Below, one piece after another: positions 1 to 4,905 of a stretch of DNA of 5,041 nucleotides; within the stretch, counting starts at the first letter, position 1, and every line of letters begins with the position of its first letter. The position numbers and the translations under genes are program-made. Under the pieces are notes generated by a model. It did no database searches. It saw only the letters and a list, made by a program, of their open reading frames with translations, and had not been told where the DNA came from. The DNA comes from an uncultured Eubacteriales bacterium (lineage in GTDB: Bacteria; Bacillota; Clostridia; Oscillospirales; Oscillospiraceae): assembly GCA_949744025.1 (NCBI GenBank), contig CATJWA010000327.1, positions 1-5,041 of the forward strand, read 5' to 3'.

Positions 1-32
1 ATTTTTTCGTTATAAAATTTCTTCATACCCTC

Positions 33-61
33 TTGACAGGAGGAAAAACATATGATATATA
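33..61 (+). promoter_or_regulatory. Promoter of the metal-resistance operon
   Basis: A consensus -35 box TTGACA (33-38) is followed after 17 bp by TATATA (56-61). A TG at 53-54 sits one base before that hexamer, so this is an extended -10. An alternative -10, TATAAA (58-63), would give a 19-bp spacer. Transcription would start near 68, just ahead of the inverted repeat at 73-92 and about 40 bases before the first start codon. The box positions are seen directly; that they work as a promoter is inferred. Confidence 0.72.
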
Positions 62-72
62 AATAAACAGAA

Positions 73-92
73 ATATAAACAACTGTTTATAT
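73..92. promoter_or_regulatory. Inverted-repeat operator for the ArsR/SmtB-type repressor
   Basis: ATATAAACA-AC-TGTTTATAT is a perfect 9-bp inverted repeat around a 2-base centre. ArsR/SmtB family repressors bind imperfect 12-2-12 dyads of this general form, with ACA/TGT next to the centre, so this is very probably the autoregulatory operator. It lies between the predicted transcription start and the ribosome binding site, where bound repressor would block initiation or clearance. An extra half-site copy, ATAAACA, occurs at 63-69, exactly 12 bp before the same heptamer at 75-81, and could allow a second dimer to contact the promoter. Confidence 0.75.
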
Positions 93-97
93 GAAAT

Positions 98-104
98 AGG
101 AGGA
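98..104 (+). promoter_or_regulatory. Ribosome binding site that sets the repressor start
   Basis: AGGAGGA at 98-104 is a near-perfect Shine-Dalgarno. Two in-frame ATG codons follow, at 105 and 111. The first leaves essentially no spacing; the second leaves 7 bases after AGGAGG, which is normal. This favours ATG 111 as the true start. Confidence 0.8.
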
Positions 105-110
105 ATGATA

Positions 111-479
111 ATGCCTGAAAACTGCGAGGTGGAGCTGTGCCAGGGGCATGACGTGCACGAGGACAGGATAAGCCTTGTGTCCGAGCGGATGCCGCCGGAG
201 GATGAAATGGCGGACATGGCCGAGCTTTTCAAGGTGTTCGGGGACTCCACGCGCATAAAGATACTCTACATTCTCTGGGAATGCGAGCTGTGCGTGTGCG
301 ACATGGCGCAGCTTCTGCGCCTGACCCAGCCGGCGGTGTCGTATCAGCTCAAGGTGCTCAAGCAGGCGAAGCTTGTGAAAAACCGCCGAGACGGAAAAAC
401 GATATATTACTCGCTGGCCGACGAGCATGTGAAAACAATAATCGGCATGGCGAAGGAGCATTTGGAGGAGGAAAAATAG
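111..479 (+). CDS. CadC/SmtB-like ArsR-family metal-sensing repressor
   Basis: This 122-residue protein is a winged-helix ArsR/SmtB-family repressor that should release its operator when it binds heavy-metal ions, derepressing the operon it heads. The core runs from about residue 34 (AELFKVFGDSTRIKIL) through the recognition helix around 72-89 to a wing around 94-102 (DGKTIYYSL). The ELCVCD motif at 59-64 gives Cys61 and Cys63, the alpha3 metal-site pair of CadC; Cys5 and Cys10 in the N-terminal arm match the two arm cysteines of CadC; Cys58 is an extra thiol. In the last helix Asp104, His106, His117 and Glu120 match the alpha5 zinc site of SmtB in spacing (D-x-H-x10-H-x2-E). By family knowledge the thiol site senses Cd/Pb/Zn and the alpha5 site Zn. 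The start at 111 is chosen from the ribosome binding site. The gene ends one base before the next start, so translation is probably coupled. Metal specificity is inferred. Confidence 0.95.
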   Translation: MPENCEVELCQGHDVHEDRISLVSERMPPEDEMADMAELFKVFGDSTRIKILYILWECELCVCDMAQLLRLTQPAVSYQLKVLKQAKLVKNRRDGKTIYYSLADEHVKTIIGMAKEHLEEEK

Positions 480-480
480 C

Positions 481-699
481 ATGAAAAAAACCTTTAAGCT
501 TGAGGACCTGGACTGCGCAAACTGCGCGGCGAAGATGGAGCACGCGATAAAAAAGCTCGACGGAGTGACAAACGCGAGCGTCAGCTTTCTAACGCAGAAG
601 ATGACCGTGGAAACCGACCGCGACAGCCTTGACGAGATAATGAGGGAGGTCGTGAAGGTCTGCAAAAAGGTGGAGCCTGACTGCGTGATACACGTCTGA
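481..699 (+). CDS. Free-standing heavy-metal-associated (HMA) domain protein
   Basis: This 72-residue protein consists of a single HMA fold, the ferredoxin-like domain that binds soft metal ions. The metal motif D-C-A-N-C at residues 11-15 supplies Cys12 and Cys15. The Asp just before the first cysteine is typical of domains attached to Zn/Cd/Pb ATPases (ZntA/CadA) rather than of copper chaperones. The following stretch, including KKLDGVTNASVSF, is standard for the domain. Two more cysteines near the C-terminus, Cys61 and Cys68, are not part of the usual motif. The ribosome binding site (GGAGGAGG, about 464-471) lies inside the end of the repressor gene, and the start is one base past its stop. 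The next gene is a P1B ATPase with no HMA domain, so this protein probably acts as its detached metal-binding domain or delivery chaperone in the cytoplasm. Family assignment is firm; the partnership is inferred from gene order. Confidence 0.93.
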   Translation: MKKTFKLEDLDCANCAAKMEHAIKKLDGVTNASVSFLTQKMTVETDRDSLDEIMREVVKVCKKVEPDCVIHV

Positions 700-708
700 G
701 GTGCGCGA

Positions 709-2559
709 ATGAGCAGAAAACAGAAAAAGGCGCTGCTGAAGATAATTGCCGGTGCGGCGCTGTTCGCGGCGGCCTGCCTGCTGCCGTTTGAGGGCTGGGC
801 GCGGGGAGCCTGCTTTCTCGTGCCGTACCTGCTCGTGGGCGGAGACGTGCTGTGGAGCGCGGCTAAAAATATCGTGCGCGGCCAGATTTTTGACGAGAAG
901 TTTTTGATGGCTCTGGCCACGGTGGGCGCCTTCGGCATAGGCGAGTACCCGGAGGCGGTGTTTGTCATGCTGTTTTTCCAGATTGGCGAGCTGTTTGAGA
1001 GCGTAGCCGTGGGGAGAAGCCGCAAATCCATCTCCGAGCTTATGGACATACGGCCGGATTACGCGAACGTGGAGCGGGACGGCGAGCTTGCGGAGGTTGA
1101 CCCCGAGGAGGTCGCTGCGGGCAGCGTTATAGTGATAAAGCCGGGGGAGAAGGTGCCCATTGACGGCGTGGTTATCGAGGGGACGTCGAGCCTGAACACC
1201 ACGGCGCTGACAGGCGAGTCCCTGCCTCGCGACGTGGCCGAGGGCGACGCGGTGGTGTCCGGCTGCGTGAACCTGAGCGGTCTGCTCAGGGTGAGGACGA
1301 CGCGCGGCTTCGGCCAGTCCACGGTGGCGAAGATACTCGAGCTGGTGGAAAGCTCCGCCGCGAGCAAGTCCAGAAGCGAGAACTTCATCACCCGCTTTGC
1401 GCACTGGTACACGCCCTGCGTGGTTATAGGGGCGCTGCTTCTGGCGTTTGTGCCGCCGCTTATCGCGGGCGGCTGGAGCGAGTGGATACACCGTGCGCTG
1501 ATATTTCTGGTAATATCCTGTCCCTGCGCGCTGGTCATATCCGTGCCGCTGACCTTTTTCGGCGGAATAGGCGGAGCCTCGAAGCAGGGCATACTCATAA
1601 AGGGCTCAAACTACATGGACGCGCTCACCCACGCCGAGCTTGTGGTCATGGACAAGACAGGGACGCTGACAAAGGGCAGCTTCAGCGTCACGGGCGTATA
1701 TCCGTGTGACTGCGCGAAGGAAAAGCTGCTCGAGTACGCGGCGCTGGCGGAGGCGTATTCCGACCACCCGATAGCGCAGTCGCTGCGCCGGGCCTGGGGC
1801 GGCGAGGCCGACAGGCAGCGCGTGAGCGACGTGGAGGAGACGGCGGGGCACGGCGTACGCGCTATGGTGGACGGCGTGGAGGTACTGGCCGGAAACGAGC
1901 GGCTGATGGACTCCCGCGGCATAACCCCGCGGCATATGGACGAGACCGGAACGGTGGTGCATGTGGCCGCGGACGGACGGTACGCCGGCTGCGTGGTGAT
2001 ATCCGACGAGCTAAAGCCGGGGGCTAAGGAGGCTGTAGCCGGCATGAAGGCGCAGGGGATACGCAGAACCGTCATGCTCAGCGGCGACAGGGCCGCCGCG
2101 GCGCAAAAGGCCGCCGCCGAGCTGGGAATAGACGAATTCCACGCCGAGCTTTTGCCTGGGGACAAGGTCAAGCGCGTTGAGGAGCTGCTGAACGAGACCT
2201 CGCCGCGCGGCAAGCTCGTGTTCGTCGGCGACGGGATTAACGACGCGCCGGTGATCTCCCGTGCGGACATAGGCATAGCGATGGGCGCGCTGGGCTCCGA
2301 CGCGGCGATTGAGGCCGCGGACATAGTGCTCATGGACGACAAGCCCGAGAAGATAGTCACGGCCATGCGAATATCCCGGCGCACGAAGCGGATAGTCATG
2401 CAGAACATTGTGTTCGCGCTGGCGGTGAAGCTTGTAATGCTCATTCTCGGCGCGCTGGGATACGCGAACATGTGGGAGGCCAGCTTCGCCGACGTGGGCG
2501 TGTGCGTGATAGCGGTGCTCAACGCAATGAGGGCGCTGAACGTAAAAAAAGCGGCGTAG
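709..2559 (+). CDS. cadA: P1B-2 heavy-metal exporting ATPase (Zn/Cd/Pb; CadA/ZntA type)
   Basis: This 616-residue integral-membrane P-type ATPase should pump divalent soft metals out of the cytoplasm using ATP. In order: membrane helices from about residues 8-53 and 64-97; actuator motif TGES at 168-171; helices at about 230-252 and 259-285, the latter carrying the metal-site CPC at 271-273; phosphorylation motif DKTGTLT with Asp315; the P1B-specific His-Pro at 353-354; GHG of the nucleotide site at 380-382; hinge motif GDGIND at 507-512; and final helices at 565-585 and 588-610. Lys574 in helix 7 and Asp595 in helix 8 (ADVG) fit the P1B-2 zinc/cadmium/lead subgroup rather than the copper one. 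The protein begins directly at the first helix and has no N-terminal HMA domain; the gene before it encodes one. The start is 9 bases after that gene's stop, with a weak GAGGTG ribosome binding site (698-703). Precise metal preference is inferred. Confidence 0.97.
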   Translation: MSRKQKKALLKIIAGAALFAAACLLPFEGWARGACFLVPYLLVGGDVLWSAAKNIVRGQIFDEKFLMALATVGAFGIGEYPEAVFVMLFFQIGELFESVAVGRSRKSISELMDIRPDYANVERDGELAEVDPEEVAAGSVIVIKPGEKVPIDGVVIEGTSSLNTTALTGESLPRDVAEGDAVVSGCVNLSGLLRVRTTRGFGQSTVAKILELVESSAASKSRSENFITRFAHWYTPCVVIGALLLAFVPPLIAGGWSEWIHRALIFLVISCPCALVISVPLTFFGGIGGASKQGILIKGSNYMDALTHAELVVMDKTGTLTKGSFSVTGVYPCDCAKEKLLEYAALAEAYSDHPIAQSLRRAWGGEADRQRVSDVEETAGHGVRAMVDGVEVLAGNERLMDSRGITPRHMDETGTVVHVAADGRYAGCVVISDELKPGAKEAVAGMKAQGIRRTVMLSGDRAAAAQKAAAELGIDEFHAELLPGDKVKRVEELLNETSPRGKLVFVGDGINDAPVISRADIGIAMGALGSDAAIEAADIVLMDDKPEKIVTAMRISRRTKRIVMQNIVFALAVKLVMLILGALGYANMWEASFADVGVCVIAVLNAMRALNVKKAA

Positions 2560-2579
2560 CCGGATATTGACAATTTAAC

Positions 2580-2607
2580 AGCCCTCCCCGCATTGGCGGG
2601 GAGGGCT
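2580..2607. terminator. Hairpin between convergent operons, probably bidirectional
   Basis: AGCCCTCCCCGC at 2580-2591 pairs perfectly with 2596-2607 across an ATTG loop, a 12-bp GC-rich stem. It lies 20 bases after the ATPase stop and 14 bases after the stop of the - strand helix-turn-helix gene. The tails are only moderately T-rich on either strand (GCTTGTATC on +, TGTTAAATTG on -), so termination may be incomplete. Confidence 0.8.
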
Positions 2608-2621
2608 GCTTGTATCTATGT

Positions 2622-3071
2622 TCATTTCCTGTCGCGCGACCAGTGGTTCAGCTTCGGGAGAAGCTCTCCGAGATAGGCGCGGGCCTGCTCGGGAGGAAAT
2701 TTTTCGTTCGACATATGTCCGACGAGGAAGTCCGTCAGCTCCTCAAGGCTTGTGTAGACAAATTTCCCGCCGGTGTAGCACCACTTGCAGTATTCCTCGT
2801 TGAAGGAGCCGTCCGGCTCGCGGCTTATGGACGAGTCGTCAAGCGGCATACCGCAGCACTGGCAGACAAGCTGCCGCGGAGAGCCCAGAAGCGTATTGAT
2901 GGAAACGTCGAACAGCGTGGATAGCAGCTTGAGCGTCTCCGTGTTCGGCACGGTCTCTCCGGTCTCCCAGCGCGACACGGCCTGACGTGTAACGTAGGCT
3001 TTGGCCGCAAGCTCCTCCTGGGACAGGCCGTTTTTGGTTCTAAGCTGCAAAATAATATCCTTTGTATCCAT
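2622..3071 (-). CDS. XRE-family helix-turn-helix regulator with C-terminal putative zinc ribbon
   Basis: This 149-residue protein has two parts. Residues 5-62 form a classic Cro/C1-type helix-turn-helix (LSQEELAAKAYVTRQAVSRW, then a typical fourth and fifth helix). Residues from about 70 on resemble the putative zinc-ribbon domain found after such helix-turn-helix regions in Firmicutes: C-x-CCGMPL with Cys70, Cys72 and Cys73, then YCKWCYTGGKF with Cys95 and Cys98, followed by a helical tail. Four of these cysteines could bind zinc. It is expected to be a cytoplasmic DNA-binding regulator; its ligand and targets are unknown. The start at 3071 is chosen because GAGGTG (3086-3081) lies 9 bases upstream; the in-frame ATG at 3080 and TTG at 3125 lack proper spacing. 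It follows a 34-codon frame by 8 bases and converges on the metal ATPase gene. A link to metal or redox sensing is possible but only inferred. Confidence 0.9.
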   Translation of the reverse strand: MDTKDIILQLRTKNGLSQEELAAKAYVTRQAVSRWETGETVPNTETLKLLSTLFDVSINTLLGSPRQLVCQCCGMPLDDSSISREPDGSFNEEYCKWCYTGGKFVYTSLEELTDFLVGHMSNEKFPPEQARAYLGELLPKLNHWSRDRK

Positions 3072-3080
3072 GTAAATCAT

Positions 3081-3109
3081 CACCTCGGGGATATTGTACC
3101 ACCTCGGGG
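3081..3109 (-). repeat. Direct repeat CACCTCGGGG flanking a TACAAT box
   Basis: CACCTCGGGG occurs at 3081-3090 and again at 3100-3109 (+ strand reading), 19 bases apart. The - strand TACAAT hexamer (3098-3093) lies between the copies. The copy nearer the helix-turn-helix gene contains its GAGGTG ribosome binding site. The repeat is seen directly. It could be a duplicated operator half-site for the helix-turn-helix protein or a chance short duplication. Confidence 0.4.
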
Positions 3110-3121
3110 CGGGAATGAAAA
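3093..3121 (-). promoter_or_regulatory. Possible promoter of the helix-turn-helix gene
   Basis: Read on the - strand, TTTTCA (3121-3116) is followed after 17 bp by TACAAT (3098-3093). The -10 is five of six to consensus, the -35 four of six. Transcription would begin near 3086, giving a very short leader that just includes the ribosome binding site. The elements lie within the 34-codon frame, so the gene may also be read from further upstream. Confidence 0.35.
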
Positions 3122-3198
3122 GCAACGCGCTGTTGCGCCTGACTGGTTTGTAAGCCTAAGCGCCTCGGCAATTTTACTGGTCATATTGTTCCCCCTCT

Positions 3199-3636
3199 TT
3201 ATTGTATATAGCTCCGCCACGTTTTGGCTTCTCCGTTGACTTTATGGCTCATTGCCAGAAGCTCAAAGGAGGAGTAATCCGGGGCAAACTCTATGTAAAA
3301 CAAGAAGATAGAATTTTGCATTATTTCTATCATAGTGCCGCCCTCCTGTAGCTGGTTTACTTCATAAAAGTAATTTGACTGGCCGCCATATAAGTCCGTG
3401 GTCTCGTAGCGCTTTCCGTCAAATGCAATGCTCCCCCGCAGGCTGTCCGGCCTGTCAGGAAGAACAGAACGGCGGATGGCGATGTCAAACTGCGCGGCAG
3501 CGGCAGTGCCGTTGTCGTCATACAAGTCCAGCTCAATGCGCCTGTGTACAGGCGCCTGATACCAGAGCACAAAAGCAACAATACAAGCTGCGGCCAGCAG
3601 TATGGACACTGCGGCGATTTTCCTTCGCTTTTTCAT
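3199..3636 (-). CDS. Uncharacterised protein with one N-terminal membrane segment
   Basis: I do not recognise this 145-residue protein. It begins with a basic stretch (MKKRRK) and a hydrophobic segment at about 8-25, fitting an uncleaved membrane anchor or a signal peptide with the rest outside the cell. Cys18 follows three alanines, but hydrophobic residues continue after it, which argues against a lipoprotein. The remainder (about 30-145) is polar with alternating patterns suggesting beta strands (RIELDLYDD, SIAFDGKRYETTDLYGG, IFLFYIEFAPDYSSFELLAM). The start is supported by AAGAGGA (3649-3643), 6 bases upstream of ATG. It lies 39 bases beyond the ackA terminator hairpin and is followed after 14 bases by a short frame and then the helix-turn-helix gene, so the three may form a small operon. 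I saw no strong promoter in the short gap upstream. Confidence 0.8.
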   Translation of the reverse strand: MKKRRKIAAVSILLAAACIVAFVLWYQAPVHRRIELDLYDDNGTAAAAQFDIAIRRSVLPDRPDSLRGSIAFDGKRYETTDLYGGQSNYFYEVNQLQEGGTMIEIMQNSIFLFYIEFAPDYSSFELLAMSHKVNGEAKTWRSYIQ

Positions 3637-3675
3637 TGACGTTCCTCTTGATACGCAAAATAAAGCTATTAAAGT

Positions 3676-3701
3676 AAAGGGGCAGCCGCGGCCGCCCCTT
3701 T
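3676..3701 (-). terminator. Rho-independent terminator of ackA
   Basis: On the - strand AAAGGGGC (3701-3694) pairs with GCCCCTTT (3683-3676), and the stem can extend inward by a G-T and two G-C pairs to leave a 4-base loop. It is followed by a T-rich tail (TACTTTAATAGC, then TTTATTTT). The hairpin starts 4 bases after the ackA stop codon. A longer outer match, AAGTAAAG/CTTTACTT (3672-3679 and 3704-3711), allows an alternative fold. Confidence 0.8.
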
Positions 3702-3705
3702 TGCT

Positions 3706-4905
3706 TTACTTCTTCTCAACTATCGCCTTGGTGTCGCGGGCTATCATCAGCTCCTCGTTTGTGGCGATGACAAAGACCTTGACCTTGCTGTCATCGGTGG
3801 AGATAATGTGCTCGTCGGCACGCTCGGCGTTGCGCTGCGGGTCTATCTTCACGCCCATGTACTCCAGACCCTCGCAGATGCGCGCGCGGTCCTCGACGCC
3901 GTTTTCACCTATGCCGGCGGTGAACACTATGGCGTCAACCCCGCCCATGGCCGCGGCGTAGGCGCCGATGCTCTTTTTCACGTCGTAGAAGAACTTCTCC
4001 AGCGCCAGCTTTGCGCGGGGATTGGTCTCCTCCGCCTCGGCCAGGTCGCGGAAGTCGGAGGACACACCGGAGATGCCCATGACGCCGGACTTCTTGTTGA
4101 GGATGTTCATCATCTCCTCGATGCTGTAGCCGTGGCGGCCCATGAGATACTCGATTATGGTGCCGTCAATGTCGCCGCAGCGGGTGCCCATGCACACGCC
4201 GGCGAGAGGCCCGAGGCCCATGGTGGTGTCGGCGCACTTGCCGTCAACGCAGGCGGACAGGGACGAGCCGTTGCCCAGGTGGCAGCAGATAATTTTGCTG
4301 TGCTCGGGATTGCCGAGAAGCTCGACGCAGCGCGCGGAGACGTAACGGTGGGAGGTGCCGTGGAAGCCGTAGCGGCGCACGTTGTCGTTCTCGTAATACT
4401 CGTAGGGGATTGCGTAGATGTAGGCCTTGGGGGGCATGGTCATATGGAAGGCGGTGTCGAAAACCGCAACCTGGGGAGTGCCGGGCATGACGTCCTGGCA
4501 GGCCTTGATGCCCATGAGGTTGGCGGGGTTGTGGAGCGGTCCGAGGGGGATGCAGCGCTTGATGGCCTCCTCAACGGCGTCGTCCACAAGGCAGGACTCT
4601 GTGAACTCCATGCCGCCGTGCAGCACGCGGTGGCCGCAGGCGTCAATTTCATCCATGCTCCTGATAACGCCGTTTTCGGGGTCAACCAGAGCCTTCAAAA
4701 CGGCCTGAATGGCCTCGGAATGGGTGGGCATGGGAACGTCCACGGCGTCAATCTTCTGCTTGCCGCCGATAAGCGGCTTATAGGTGAATTTGCCGTCGAG
4801 CCCGATGCGCTCGCAAAGACCCTTTGCCAGAAGCGACTCGTTGTCCATATCAATGAGCTGATACTTCAGAGACGAGCTTCCGGCGTTGATAACAAGAATT
4901 TTCAT
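3706..4905 (-). CDS. ackA: Acetate kinase
   Basis: This 399-residue protein is a full-length acetate kinase, the cytoplasmic enzyme that interconverts acetyl phosphate + ADP and acetate + ATP; in fermenters it yields ATP from acetyl-CoA together with phosphotransacetylase. It has the ASKHA fold. The N-terminal signature KILVINAGSSSLKYQL supplies Asn7, Ser10 and Ser12. Further conserved sites are Arg93 (GHRVLHGG), His125 (PLHNP), Asp150 (FDTAFH), His182 (GFHGTSH), HLGNGSS at 209-215, Arg242 (MGTRCGD), GIGEN at 331-335 and Glu384 (TNEEL); these match the known substrate and nucleotide residues. The segment 229-248 reads MGLGPLAG and GDIDG where most family members I recall have TPLEG and DIDP. 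GGGAGG (4920-4915) lies 9 bases before ATG. The gene is followed at once by a terminator, and no pta gene is seen beside it within the window, so it appears to be transcribed alone or last in its unit. Confidence 0.98.
   Translation of the reverse strand: MKILVINAGSSSLKYQLIDMDNESLLAKGLCERIGLDGKFTYKPLIGGKQKIDAVDVPMPTHSEAIQAVLKALVDPENGVIRSMDEIDACGHRVLHGGMEFTESCLVDDAVEEAIKRCIPLGPLHNPANLMGIKACQDVMPGTPQVAVFDTAFHMTMPPKAYIYAIPYEYYENDNVRRYGFHGTSHRYVSARCVELLGNPEHSKIICCHLGNGSSLSACVDGKCADTTMGLGPLAGVCMGTRCGDIDGTIIEYLMGRHGYSIEEMMNILNKKSGVMGISGVSSDFRDLAEAEETNPRAKLALEKFFYDVKKSIGAYAAAMGGVDAIVFTAGIGENGVEDRARICEGLEYMGVKIDPQRNAERADEHIISTDDSKVKVFVIATNEELMIARDTKAIVEKK

Larger units (their letters stand above)
3080..3184 (-). 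pseudogene. 34-codon open frame, possible frameshifted relic of a DUF169 gene
   Basis: An ATG at 3184 opens a 34-codon frame ending in TGA at 3082-3080. It has a strong ribosome binding site, AAAGAGGGGG (3200-3191), 6 bases upstream and partly overlapping the TAA of the 145-residue gene. The first residues, MTSKIAEALRL, resemble from memory the start of DUF169 family proteins (SKIAEAL, then a Y-x-PVAV segment). A single inserted base after CTTAGGCT would continue as L-Y-K-P-V, which fits that pattern, so the frame may be a frameshifted and truncated remnant. After that point nothing family-like is visible. The alternative is a genuine small gene or a leader frame whose stop, overlapping the next ribosome binding site, couples translation to the helix-turn-helix gene. 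The open frame is certain; its origin is uncertain. Confidence 0.35.

Noticed and set aside
1..30. ATTTTTT at the left edge as the tail of a terminator of a preceding gene.
   Set aside because: The required hairpin would lie outside the window, so it cannot be judged.
38..67. A second ribosome-binding-like AGGAGG (38-43) followed by ATG at 53 and a four-codon frame ending in TAA.
   Set aside because: It overlaps the -35 and -10 boxes of the promoter, so a transcript starting near 68 would not contain it. It could only matter for read-through transcripts.
105..110. Upstream in-frame ATG at 105 as the repressor start.
   Set aside because: It leaves only one base after AGGAGG; ATG 111 has normal spacing.
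2567..2572. TTGACA after the ATPase gene as a promoter.
   Set aside because: The proper -10 position falls inside the terminator hairpin and has no suitable hexamer.
1611..2573. Long - strand open frames opposite the ATPase gene.
   Set aside because: They are shadows of a conserved GC-rich gene, with Ser/Ala/Thr-rich translations lacking any family features.
2610..2924. + strand frame opposite the helix-turn-helix/zinc-ribbon gene.
   Set aside because: The - strand product has two recognisable domains and a ribosome binding site; the + frame has neither.
3072..3125. Extended start (TTG at 3125 or ATG at 3080) for the helix-turn-helix gene.
   Set aside because: The 18 extra residues are not family-like, and only ATG 3071 has correct spacing to GAGGTG.
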